DNA of 64,000 bases from contig NC_053133.1 in the NCBI RefSeq assembly GCF_010015445.1, positions 21,203,922 to 21,267,921 of the forward strand. The letters run 5' to 3'. The notes beneath the pieces were generated by a model that was given only the letters and a program-made list of their open reading frames with translations, ran no database searches and was not told where the DNA came from. This document shows positions 43,190 through 55,008 of the stretch, one piece after another; position 1 is the first letter of the stretch, and each line of letters begins with the position of its first letter. Made by a program: the position numbers and the translations under genes. The stretch comes from Perca fluviatilis. Its lineage: Eukaryota; Chordata; Actinopteri; Perciformes; Percidae.

Positions 43190-43677
43190 CTTTACGAGCA
43201 TTTTCACAGTGCATATTTAATGTTTTACTCAGGCCAATTCATTCATAGACTTGCATGATATTTCTCTGACCTACACATCTGATGTCGCCACAACAGCCCT
43301 CTTATCTGCCCAGCTCAGATACTGACTGTGTCATCCTGTTGGCAATACAAACAAAAATGGCCTCATCATTTGAAGCAAAAACAGAGAGAATATTAGGCCG
43401 GCTGATTGCCATCACACTTCCTCCCCAGTGGGGCCGTTGACTGGCCTCCTTATGCAACCAGCACCCGCACATCAAACTGATGTACAAATAAAGTGGGAGA
43501 CGAGGGAACAGGTTTGTCATAACAAATCCCACATGTACTGTATCTGTTTGTACATCACACAGTGCATGGAGTGGCCATCAGAGTTTATAGGTTCATGGGA
43601 TGCAGAGACACATGTATAAATAATTGGTGGATTAAATAAAATAAACTTTATGAATAGTATTTAAATCTGCAGTACCT
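42613..43677. other. Intergenic with a (CA)20 microsatellite at 43148-43187
   Basis: Perfect CA tract in otherwise unremarkable sequence. Confidence 0.8.
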
Positions 43678-44640
43678 GATTATGAGTATAGTGTACAGTG
43701 TTTGGGAGTAAGGCTTGATTTATTGTTCTTGCCACAAAATGTAAAAAGGTTAGTTATTGTGTGGAACCTTCAGCATTTTTCTTTTATCTGTGTATTGTAA
43801 TTTTGGCGGTAATGTCTGTTATGCCACAAAAGGGTTCTCTTGGATGGCCGTATAGATAAAACGTGATGAAGTGCCTTCTACATTGGCCCGAAAATGTAAT
43901 TAAGTACCCTTTAGGGTGCCCTTCCAGTGTGGAAAATGAGATGCAGTGCCATATATGAGCCTGAACTGCCACAGGTCTATTTATTGTCTAGTTAGACCTG
44001 TTTGATACACAGTCCTCAAAGAAGGTTACTTTGCTCATAGTCTATATCCTTGACGTTCCACTTCCGGGATTACTCCATTGCCGATGGAAAATCCGTCGGA
44101 TTTCACTCATTTAGGCCAGATATCTGTTGCCTTGGGCTTCCTTTGTGTTGGCATTTTAAACTCCGGTGGACTTATGAGGACTGTGGTTAACCTTTTCTCA
44201 GATCTCTGCAGGGTAAATCCAGACAGCTAGCTAGACTATCTGTTTTCTGTTGCACGACTAAAACAACTTTTAAACATATACACGTTCCACCAAAACAAGT
44301 TCCTTCTGAGGCTATTTTGCAGAGGCACTGCGGCTTTTCTTCGGTGCTTAGCACCGCCCAAGATGATTGTGATTGGTTTAAAGAAATGCCAATAAACCAG
44401 AGCATGTGAATTGTGAATTGAATGTTTGTTCAATTTTAATTAATCTATTCTTAATAAATTAATCCTAAAATTCAAAATCCTTTCTAGTCTCCCATTACGT
44501 AAACTCCAAACTGCAGCTACAGGTAAAAAGAGAAAGAAAAAACAATGATCAAATGTTTCTGGGTGAGCGATTGAACCAACATGTTAGCATCAGAGTTCAG
44601 GTGTGCCCCATTCTTCCTAATGATGTGAGGCTGTAAAAAG
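43678..44640. repeat. Source-like copy of a local duplication (unit A)
   Basis: Three blocks in this interval recur in the same order at 45.98-46.48 kb: tgtacagtgtttgggagtaa (43.69 kb), the MITE core (44.10-44.40 kb) and tgttagcatcagagttcagg (44.58 kb). The sequence between the blocks is missing in the other copy. Confidence 0.75.
44037..44404 (-). mobile_element. MITE copy A ('gtctatatcc...gacgttccac' family)
   Basis: Contains gacgttccacttccgggatt, ttaaactccggtgg, cagggtaaatccagacagct, cttagcaccgcccaagatga and aatgccaataaaccagagca, the reverse complement of copy B. The cattgccagacc end is missing. Confidence 0.8.
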
Positions 44641-45467
44641 GACATAAATGGTATTGTGCACTGGTTTGTCGTTTGTGTATTTTTCTGTTTAAAATCTAAA
44701 CTGTACAAAATGTCTATTTTCAAAACTTGAAAATTTGATCCCGATAAAATATGTTTAAAAAAATACGGACCAAAAGTGCAGTTGAACATTGTTTCCTACA
44801 GCATATCAATAAAGGTGCATTAACATAATAAATATCCAATAAATAAGGGAAACCTTGTTCTTACCTTTTAACAATCTAAATGGTTGTTTCAGAGGCTAAT
44901 GTTTTGAGTGACCAAAAAGCTCTGTTTTTAGGTTTACAGGGATTACATCACCCAATGATCTGCTTCTGCTCAAACCACCAGTGTTTTCCCTAAGATGATT
45001 AAGTGAACAGAGGTCTGCATTTATCAACAATTAAGACAGCTTCAGTTGTGTTAATTCAAGGGTGGTTTGCACCTGACGCTTAGTTATTGTTCTTGGGAAT
45101 TTAACCTGATCCAACACAGCATTCCTTCACTGCTGAATATTTCTGTATGAAACAATGAAAACTGTTAGGTAATAGTTTGCTGAGCTGGCAACTGTCTTGT
45201 GTGGTGTCAAGGTCATTCTTAAAATCCTTTCTTAGAAAGTAGATCTCATTATCTCAATATAGCACACAACAGCTTTAATCCAAAGCCTCAAACACACAGT
45301 CACTCTGTGAGACTGCATGCTCACTGACCATTAAATATTTTAAGCCGACAGGTTTAATACAGTTTTAATTTTCACCTCAGACTTTAAACGTGAGGCTGTC
45401 GGTCAAACAGGTCTTTGGCTCGTATGAGTTTCCCAAAGACCTCAAGCCTTTTAGCAATCATGCATCT

Positions 45468-45908
45468 CGCATTGCCAGACCTTCCTCCACAGCGCTGCAA
45501 AGGAGGGTCTGGCCAGTCCACACAGCAATGTAGGATGGGAGAAAAGCGTGCTCTGGTTTATTGGCATTTATGTAAACCAATCACAATTGTCGTGGGCGGT
45601 GCTAACAGCCGGACGGAGCCACGGTGCCTCTGCAAAATAGCCTCAGGAAGCAATTTGTTTTGGTGGAACATGTACATTCAAAGGTTGTTTAAGTCGTGCA
45701 ACAGAAAACTCAGATTAGACAGCTAGTCTAGCTAGCTGTCTGGATTTACCCTGCAGAAACCAGAGGAGCAGTCAATTATAGTCCTCGTAAATACACCGGA
45801 GTTTAGAATAACAACACAAAGAAAGCGGAAGGTAACAGACATCCGGCTGAATTTCCGGAGGCACCAGCACAATCCCGGTGGAAGTGGAACGTCATGGATA
45901 TAGACTTT
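45468..45908 (+). mobile_element. MITE copy B, most complete
   Basis: Runs from gcattgccagaccttcctcc, followed by a hairpin closed by ccagacc and ggtctgg, to gtggaacgtcatggatatagac. Shares all internal blocks with copies A and C. A frequent teleost repeat by recollection; no transposase. Confidence 0.8.
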
Positions 45909-45978
45909 CATGCATCAGACTGAATCATTCCATGATCAGATGGGAAAAAATGGCAAACTGGCATGAATAAATTGGCCC

Positions 45979-46482
45979 TTAAAAGGTTAGTTATTGTGTG
46001 GAACCTTATTATGAGTATATAGACCTCAGTAGTAGTATAGAATAGTATAGATTATGAGTATAGTGTACAGTGTTTGGGAGTAAGGCTTGATTTATTGTTC
46101 TTGATTTCACTCATTTAGGCCGGATATCCGTTGCCTTGGGCTTCCTTTGTGTTGGCATTTTAAATTCCGGTGGATTTATGAGGACTATGGTTAACCTTTT
46201 CTCAGATCTCTGCAGGGTAAATCCAGACAGCTAGCTACACTATCTGTCCAATCTGAGTTTTCTGTTGCACGACTAAAACTACAAAAACTAGTTCCTTCCG
46301 AGGTTATTTTGCAGAAGCACCGCGGCTTTTCTCCGGTGCTTAGCACCGCCCAAGACGATTGTGATTGGTTTAAAGAAATGCCAATAAACCAGAGCACGTT
46401 TTCTGGGTGAACGATTGAACCGACATGTTAGCATCAGAGTTCAGGTGTCCCCCGTTTTTCCTAATGATGTGAGGCTGTAATT
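45979..46482. repeat. Internally deleted duplicate of unit A, with MITE copy C
   Basis: Starts aaaaggttagttattgtgtg (also at 43.74 kb), continues with the tgtacagtgtttgggagtaa block, then MITE core in minus orientation (46103-46398) and the tgttagcatcagagttcagg block, ending gatgtgaggctgtaa. Compared with unit A about 370 bp and about 150 bp are missing at two junctions. Confidence 0.75.
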
Positions 46483-46735
46483 AATTTGTTATGATGCTTT
46501 AGTGAATGAATCAGAAAGATAATTGATGGTTTGATTGAGTAAAACCTGGTTTCTGTTGAGCAGGTTCAGGTACCTCAGCAGTCTGCTCTATAATGAATGT
46601 TCAACTGCGATCTATAGGTGCTTTCAACCAGATTGTAACAAAATAACAGATGTCAATACCTTCCAGTAAGCTTAAAAGCAAAGCAGAAGGTTGATTTAGA
46701 AGATTCTTTTATTTCTGACTATTTTCTAAAGACTT

Positions 46736-47410
46736 TTAAAGTGCCTATATTATGAAAAAAATCACCTTTTCTGGGATTTGGGGTGTTATTTTGGTCTCTG
46801 GTGCTTCCACACACATACAAACAAAAACCATCCATGCTGTTTGGAGTGAGATACTGGTTTCTGAATCTATCCTGCCTTCACTCTCCGGGTGAGCTGGTCA
46901 AAATCTACAGGGCTTTCTACGTAATTGGCTGAAACGAGGTGGCTAACCGCTAGCATGCTAGCGCTAGCATGCTACCTCGTTCTCAATGGTAAAACACTGC
47001 TACAACACACACACAAGTTCACCATAATCTACAAAAGAAATTGTATAGAACTACTTACATGTTCCTGTTCTGCAGGTATTCCACGCAAAGTTAGAAGTGC
47101 GCCCTCATTTAGAGGAAGTCTCTCAGCTAATCCTGCCTTGTAACTGACTGAAGTTGGAGAAACAGCTAGCTGATATGATCCTTACCTAGCTACTGTGTAT
47201 GTGCGACTGCCAACAAAGATGGTACAGAAGTGAAATATCTCACTCTGTAACTAAAACAGAGATCTAAACACACAGGGTGAAAAGAGGAGCTGCAGCGAAG
47301 TGCAGTACAACAAAAATATGGTGTTTTTTGAAAATTAAACCATGTAAACCTATTTCTGGTACAACCTAAATACAATTATGAACCTGAAAATGAGCATAAA
47401 ACATAAAAAA
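46736..47410. mobile_element. TTAA-flanked dispersed element with a palindromic GCTAGC core
   Basis: Begins TTAAAGTGCCTATATTATG and ends in tgaacctgaaaatgagcata plus a poorly matching A-rich right end. The interior includes a stem (ACGAGGT 46934-46940 with ACCTCGT 46974-46980) around the perfect 14-bp palindrome GCTAGCATGCTAGC (46949-46962). A common teleost repeat by recollection; no transposase. Confidence 0.55.
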
Positions 47411-47465
47411 AAATGTAGGAAAGGGTAAAATATAAATACTACTCACAGTAATCATAAAAAAAGAA

Positions 47466-47655
47466 AAGAAAGTGGAAGGTAATGGACATCTGGCCGAAAA
47501 GACTGTCATCCGGCCGAAAAGACAGACTGACAGAGACAGAGGCACCAGCACAATCCTGGTGGAAGTGGAACGTCATGGATATAGACTTTCATGCATCAGA
47601 CTGAAACAGTCCATGATCAGATGGGAAAACATACCAAACTGGCATGAATACATTG
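47466..47655 (+). repeat. Partial duplicate of MITE B end plus its right flank (copy D)
   Basis: 47466-47590 matches the last part of copy B (ggaggt/gaggcaccagcacaatcc, gtggaagtggaacgtcatgg), and 47590-47655 matches the non-MITE flank of B (ctttcatgcatcagactgaa, catgatcagatgggaaaa, actggcatgaata). Shared flank means segmental duplication rather than separate transposition. Confidence 0.75.
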
Positions 47656-49084
47656 ATACAGTAAATCCTTCTGTAGTAGATCCCCTTGTGGAACATTTCC
47701 TGATAAATTGCCTCAAGTGATGTCACTTGTGATGTCGGTGGGGGCTGAAGACTGAAGTTTGAAAATGAAACAAATCTCAGGGTGTGGAGTTACAAAGAAG
47801 TGACTTCAACAGAGCTCTGCAGCCCACTCCTCATCTTTGCTTGAGGATACGATCGTAACACACCTGAGTCTCAGACCAAACTGTCAAGTTGCATTGTAGG
47901 TAATGTAGGCACCAAGAATTGAATAAAACATTACTGTCCATTGTGAGTCCGACAATGTTACAAGAGTGCAATGCTAAAATAATGGAGTACTCTTATTGAT
48001 CTTGAAAGAGAATGAACGCTCTTTTACTTGGATTGAAAGTTATTGACCAGCATGCTATTACTGTATTTTATTCGATCTCTCTCTGTCCTGGCGTAACATG
48101 GCGTTAACAGCTTTAAAGCAATGTTTCCAAATTCCCAAAGAGGATTATCATAAAAAAGAATTGCAGGGTTCAGCAGCAACAGCAGCAACAAGAGTTGGTC
48201 ACATCTGTCTTAAAAAACAAAACAAGTTATGCCCTCTCTGCACAATGTCTATTACACCACGCTAACGCTGATATTAACAAACAATGGTTACACCCAAATG
48301 AGTAACGTAACCTGTAGTCTTGGTTACCAGGTGTGGTACAAAGCCCTGTGAACATAAGATATGGTAAAACCTTATCCATCTATGTCAATAAATTACGTCA
48401 TTGCAGCAGTAAGGATTCGGCAGTGAGGAAACTGGCAGTAGAAAGAGAAAAAAGGCTAAAAAAAGCATCATGTTTTGGGAGTTATGCAAAAAACAGAGCC
48501 AAAGGGCATGGGAAATGGATGGATTGCTTGACACTACCATTAAATTGACTGAGTGGCTATAGAATGTATGTATTTTGAATTTGGATACACCACCCAAAAT
48601 CTATTTTTGAGTATAACAACATTTAAATAGAGTTTGGCTTTTGCAGCTTTGTCTCTATTTTTGAATAAATCCATCTGCGCACAAACCACATATTTTCTAT
48701 TATTTGCATTCTTTATATTCATAAGGTCATTGAACCAGTACCATCACGGGCTGATTATATAAATAGCGGCCATTTTACTATAGTGATTGAATCCAACCAC
48801 AAGGGATAATCTATCATTTTGTAGGATGAACATTATAAAAGGGTTTCCAGGAATCTGATGCCCTGCAGTCATCAGTGTTCTCCCCTTTTGTTCATTTCTC
48901 TAAGCCATAATTCATTAGCAGTCCTTTCATGTACCGTATGGTCACCACTATAATACTCTACATGTCCCAACTGTCATACAAAACCCCCTATCAGACTGTG
49001 GTATAGACAATTATGATGTATTGATACAATAAATCCCAAAGTAGCATTTTTCCAGACTAATGAAATACAGAGAATTATTTATGC
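47656..49084. other. Intergenic, nothing recognised
   Basis: No recognised gene or repeat. Confidence 0.3.
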
Positions 49085-50080
49085 GTGGTGGAAAGTATTG
49101 AAAAATACTGAAATTGGTACCAATTTCCCATTGCAGCCCATGTTAAGGGGAGACACTGAATAGGGAAAATATTTAAGCCACCAGACTCCATGTAAATAAA
49201 CAGTACTTTAAGAGTCTACAGAGCCAGCCTATTTTCACATGTAAATGGGTGAATTTAGGGTTTATTTCAACCAAACCAGAGTGGTGATTGTTGGAATAGG
49301 GGAAAGAAAAAGCAATACAGCTATTGGTGGTTTAATTGTGTTTCTGTCGACTTTGAATGACAAGTCTTTCACTATGATAAAATTACATGTTTATTACATG
49401 GAGTCTGGTGGGTTTGGTAATGGTGATTTCGAGGCTGTTTTATGTTAAACAAAAAGGTTCTTACTCTTTAACAAAAAGATCTATCTCTGTAGGGATCTGT
49501 TTCATAATGTAGTCAGACACTTAGAATTATAATCTGAGCCTGTCAGCGGGAAAAACAGCACTTTTACTGGACCACAGATTTCAAAAGATTTCAAAGATTT
49601 TGGTTCACATTAGTCACTAAGACACCAATGCATGGGAAAATAGGGTCCCAGTTGAAAAATAGTGAAACATCATTATTTATGCAAATTATCACCTTTTTTT
49701 TTTTTAGCTTTTCTGCCTCTATTTGATAGGACAGCTAGGTGAGAAAGGGGAAATACATGCAGGAAATCATCACAGGTCAGATTCAAACCCTGGACCTCTG
49801 CATCGAGGCATAAACCTCCAAGTATATGTGCGCCTGCTCTAACCACTGAGCCAACCCCTGCCACATTAGTGCATATTTTATAAGTTACTTTATAGTGCCT
49901 CATATGCATAAATTAACATCCAAAAAACGATTGTCTTAATGCAAGTAATCAACTTGGGAAGTTTCATGCTGATATCAGTCAAAATATTTTCCCTATTCAC
50001 TTGTAGTGTTTCCCCTTAACATGGGCTGCAATGGGAAATTGGCATCACCAATTTCAGTATTTTTCAATACTTTCCACCAC
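49085..50080. repeat. Foldback element, 996 bp, with about 90-100 bp arms
   Basis: The left arm (49085-49173, gtggtggaaagtattgaaaa ... cccatgttaagggg) is an almost exact inverted match of the right arm (49981-50080), apart from two short indels and a few substitutions. The loop holds a SINE and the pair gactccatgtaaa / ttacatggagtc as a second inner inverted repeat. Confidence 0.85.
49692..49866 (-). mobile_element. tRNA-derived SINE nested in the foldback
   Basis: Minus-strand head GGTTGGCTCAGTGGTTAGAGC and B-box GGTTTGAATCTG, with a shorter body than the 25.7 and 40.4 kb copies and a T-rich run on the plus strand (A-rich tail) at its end. More diverged, possibly a different subfamily. Confidence 0.75.
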
Positions 50081-53000
50081 TTGGATTTCTTAGGACTTTT
50101 TATACGTTATAGAGGAGACTTTTATGAGACTAGGTAAGTTGAAAGAGTTTCTGTTGCAATTTGTGTGGGGTCATGTCTCACAATGCCTGTACAAAAAGGA
50201 CTTTTGTTGCAAAGTATTTTGAAGGAATTGAACATTTAATATTTCCCTTTTCAAAAGATAGTCTTCCTGACAGATGGAAGGTCTCCCACTTCACCTAAGG
50301 AAGACCATCTGTTCAAAACATCGTCAGTCATGTCCACATAAAATAAATTAAGGCTTGGGAATGAACAAGACAGCACTATGTTGCTATTACTCCTCTATTT
50401 AGTCCCCAAAGAAATCCAGCACAAGTACACACAAACACTTTTGTTTGGCTCTTGGCTCTTATAGAACTATGAATGCTTTCTTGCCGGTAAACCAGCGGGA
50501 GATGGGTAGCTGGGAGCAAGAAATAACATGGATTCAGTGTAGACACTGTATGTGCCAAGTCTCCCTTCAAATAACATTGTTGTACGCCCTATAACTGGAG
50601 GCACAGAAACGAGGCTAGCTCCCTATTGTGTTCTTCCCTGCTGAAGACGGAGGGACTGAAAGCACAGAAGTTGCCTGCAGTGACACATAATTCCTTCAAT
50701 TTCCCCTTAATTTGCAATGTATGGTAACAAGATGTGGCGAGTAGCAATCTCGAGCGTTGTCTATGCATGTTGTAAGCTAGCATAATGACTTCCGCACCTT
50801 TTCATTTTAGCTTTTCACTTTCACTTTTGATCAAAACCTGCCACCTGCCCCCCTCCTATTGGGCCGATGTGAGCTGGCTAAACAAAAAAAACTAAGGATT
50901 TTTAAATTCCATCCACATCTTCAACAGACCCATTCACTTTCATACATTGTACAACATCATACAGGAAGTAGTGAAATCAACTAATCCTAATCATTAACCT
51001 GACTTAGGCCTATATACGTTTTTATTAATTTCAAGTGAATTCAACTTAACCTTTGTTTATTTTAGTTCTGAAATTAAATGAAAAATATGACTTCTTCTGC
51101 CTTGAGATCTTTTAACTTGAAATAACTCAAAGTAAAGTGATTAGCATATTAGCATACTTCCCATAAAGCTGAAACTCTCACAACTCTTCCAGTTCTTGTG
51201 TAGTTCAAAGACATTGACATGTTAAATGAAGTTTATGGTTGTTTCTTCTCATAATAATAAAAACACACTAACCAAGATTAGCCTTATGTTTTGTCTTTGT
51301 AGCAGCCACAGCAGCAAGGTCTTTGCCTAGATCCAAAATACCAAGTTTTAGAAAGATCAAAACCAACATATTGATTTTATCCTGTTTGCTTGCCACCAAT
51401 GACAAATGTAGAAATCAAATTTGTATTTGGGAAAGTTGAAAGTATATATGTGTATTTGTGAAAGAAGAGAAAAACCTTCATCCATACGGGCCTGGCTTGT
51501 TGCTGGTGACGGTCAACAAACCTCTACGTGTTTATACAATAGCTTCCTTGGTGATGCTGTGTGTTAACCATCTGCTAAGATCTGAATTACGCTCAGGGAG
51601 AAGCACCCACGGACATGAATGGAATATAAATAGTCCATGGCTGGACCATTTTTTTTCTGCCAGACTGAAAAGAAGTGTCAGCTTAAAGCCGGTTCAACAC
51701 TCCCTCATTCAGATGCATATGAACCCTGCGAGCTTCTCGCTCAGCCTTGTGCTCTGGCTCAGTTTTCTATTGAAAGTCCAACTTACCGTCCCCCCCGGCT
51801 CTGCACTCCTTTTGCAACGGACCAATTCTCCCTTTTGACAATTACAAAACTGGTGAGCGAAGACGTGCTTTGCATGATGAGAAACATAATGTATCTGAGT
51901 CTATTCATAGCAGTCATTCATCATCTTCAGCATGTATAGCATGTTAAGTATTTTCCTCAAAGAGGTTGATGACTATAGAGCAGCTGGGGGATATAAATTG
52001 ACATATATGCACTAGTAATAGTGATGCAGTGTTTAACATAACGCCTAGTGGTAAATTCACTGCAGTGGAGAAACCTGGCAAATGTCCAGCTTTTTGTAAA
52101 CAAGGCTGCAGAAAGAACTGTGCTGAATTTAGGTCTTTGCATATCTCCAGTTAAATTGTATTATCAAAATTCACAGAGGCATTATTAAAAAAAACAGTAA
52201 GGAAAATAGATCATAGGCACTGCAACTCGATGACCCATGTTCATCTTGGGAGCGCTTTTTAATCCACTTGGATCACTGCTAAAATCTAGTTTAAATACAA
52301 ATTGGGATTATGGGAAGTCTTACGTAATGTAATCCGTTCAAGGAAAACAGATGAAATTAAGTCTGTCCTGGCGGAGTTCATTGGAATTTCATTTAGAGAA
52401 TTAAACCTCCTAAAAAAAGGTTTTAAGGAACATGTGCATACTACCATCATGATTTAGGTAATTAACCGTTCTTCTTATTATTCTTCCTCTGCTTCTTGAG
52501 ACGTGTATCCAAAGTTATCAGGCATAATATCCCGCAGACTGAATAAAGCAAGTAACAGATTTGAACTTTTTCATAATGTGTGTCTGTAACGTAACCCACA
52601 CCGATTACATAAAACTGTGACCCCAATCCAGTTGCTCCAAATGAATCATCTGGACTCAGTTTGTGTATTTTTGGACCCCGTCTGTCAGAGAAGCCCTTCG
52701 GACACAGGAAGAGAACAGAAGAGGTCAGAGCTTTTTGCTGTTGCAGGATTGCGCTGCACCAATATAATTCCCCATGTCAAATGTTTGTTCATGCCACTCA
52801 TCCATCACAATCCCTGCCGTCAGTCCAAATGTGCTCGCTATCTTGTGTGCTTTGGGGCCTGCGGGCCTCTCTGTTCCTCTCTGTTCCTCTGTGTGTGTGT
52901 GCGTGCACGCGTGTTTGACTGCAAAATGACCTTTTCCACCAAAGTCACAGGATGTAGTTGTTTTTGTGTAATTACATAGTTAATGCAAGCTAGTAATTGT

Positions 53001-53455
53001 ACAGTCTAGATTGTAGCAAGTGAAGCAAACTAAATGTACATGAAGAAATCTTGGCATCAAATGATGTTGAGCAATACAACATGTTCTAATACAATAAATC
53101 TACAGTACTACGTAGCTTTGCATGATGAATGCTTGAATGCATGTACTTTATGATGTTACTCCTTTGATAAGCAGTAGCAGTAAATTGCTAATGGAAATCA
53201 TGGTTGTTTGCAAACACAAATCTATGCACATAAACCTAAACTAATTAGTTGATAGCCTCAATTGGAGCTTTTGGATTATGACACTTCCCACCCCAGTTTG
53301 TAAGACGAACTTTACATCTCAAACTTGCAGTCTCTAATCTTAAATTCAATTTTCTTGAATTTAACCCAAACTTCTCTTCAGCTCATTGTTTTAGTTCACT
53401 GCCACTGCTCTTATCAACCTCTTTTCCAGGCCCAGCAGACAGCTGTACAATACCC
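50081..53455. other. Intergenic, nothing recognised
   Basis: The longest open frames (126 and 120 codons) have no recognisable domain, atypical composition and no splice partners. Confidence 0.3.
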
Positions 53456-54240
53456 GCCCTTTACCAAACAGCAGACAGACAAAGTTAGCGACTAGCTGGT
53501 GAACATGGTGGATAATTCATTTATTTAATAGCCAGCTCAATAATTGGTGGAGACCAAAAACAGAGGTAAAAAAGAGAGTAAATATTGGACTTGCATTTGC
53601 CAGGTGGCCAGACACACTACTCAAAATGGATGGCAATGTTGCTCTTTGTCTGCTGGATGTGTAAATAGGCCAATAGTTTGTTTGCCAACACGCTTGCCAT
53701 ATAAACTTTGGAAGGAGACAATATGTCAGTGTTGTATTTACAGCTAGTTCCTGGTTGATTTCAGTAAACCTGTAGTTACTGGTGTGTGCTTTGATAATAT
53801 TTTCTCCACGTTACATGAAGTGTGCGCATGCATGGCATGATGAAGATCTTATTCCCAGATAGTGCACAGTTTCCTGGCTTTATACAATTGTAAAACCAGT
53901 TGTATGAAGTCGTTATGCATATAAACATACAGTGCTATACCTTTAAGACCAGTAAGGGATCTGGTGTTAATTTGCAGAATCTCACCTTAACAAACTTCAT
54001 AGGAGACATGGTTAGACAGAGGATGGTATCGTCATCAGAAGAAAAATAAAGCAAAGATACAGAGACAGACAGACTGGGGATACAGATAAAAAGGGATCAA
54101 GGATGAACCTTGGTTTTATTCATTAGCATACCCAATATAGCCACAGTATTTCCAGGCCATGCAAAACCATCCAAACCAACACATAATATTTGTTTAGTTA
54201 GATATTCTGGTCAACATTTTAATGTCTTTGCATGAATACG
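53456..54240. repeat. Long dispersed repeat, copy without LINE insertion
   Basis: Matches 59862-59888 and 60142-60580 in order (tatttacagctagttcctg, gcacagtttcctggct, aaaccagttgtatgaagt, caaacttcata, gacatggttagacag, gatcaaggat, gatattctgg). Its left part matches 2640-2975. Confidence 0.7.
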
Positions 54241-55008
54241 GGCACACAGTGATGCATTTTACCAACGTCCTTCAAAGAGTCATTCATCGGAAAACTTGCA
54301 GCTGTGACTTCCCTGTGGCTCTATCTAAACCGCGATTACTGTGGCTCAAATTCACACATAGAAAGGGTGATATGAATAGTAAATAAAATAGTTGCTAAAG
54401 ACATATTTGCCATTACAACATAGTGTTCCTCCTTCTGATGAATTATGAGATATACTGTAAATGTCAAATTGCGAGAGCAGGTGGTGTGGGAACAATGGAC
54501 ACCACAAACAAGTGGGGTATAAATAATTCCCTCTTATTTACATTTTCTTACATTTACATGTAGGCTTGTTAAAGAATCACAAACGTGGTGTGACAGCCAG
54601 TGAGCGTGTGAACTTCTAGATGTAGCAGTCAATATGCAGCACAATCTGCTGATGCAGTGGTGTAACTAAAGGGCAAATCATATCTTCTGTATCACTTCGA
54701 CTGATGCTCGACTAATCTTGAGACATTCAAGCTGTTGTGAGGAGGGAAGTTGTGAATTTAATCTTAGACTTCACATTTTTCATGATACCTTTTTACAGAT
54801 TGAAAGACAATCTGATTCAGTCACATTTGGCTTTTCATGCATCTTCATTTGTCTTGACAATGAAAAATAAAAAGTAATTTAATACAATTTGTCATGGTCT
54901 TGAAAGTATTTCCAGAATCATTGAAGTCTCTTCTAACCATCTTGATAAAATAATATTCCACATGTTACATGATAATAATAATTTAAAAAAGTTGATACTT
55001 TTTACAAC
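54241..55008. other. Intergenic, nothing recognised
   Basis: AT-rich sequence up to the LINE target site. Confidence 0.3.

Noticed and set aside
51458..51838. 126-codon ORF
   Set aside because: No domain, no splice or promoter support, and an overlapping open frame of the same kind; expected by chance in 64 kb.
52617..52979. 120-codon Cys-rich ORF
   Set aside because: Composition arises partly from a GT-rich run; no signal peptide or family likeness.
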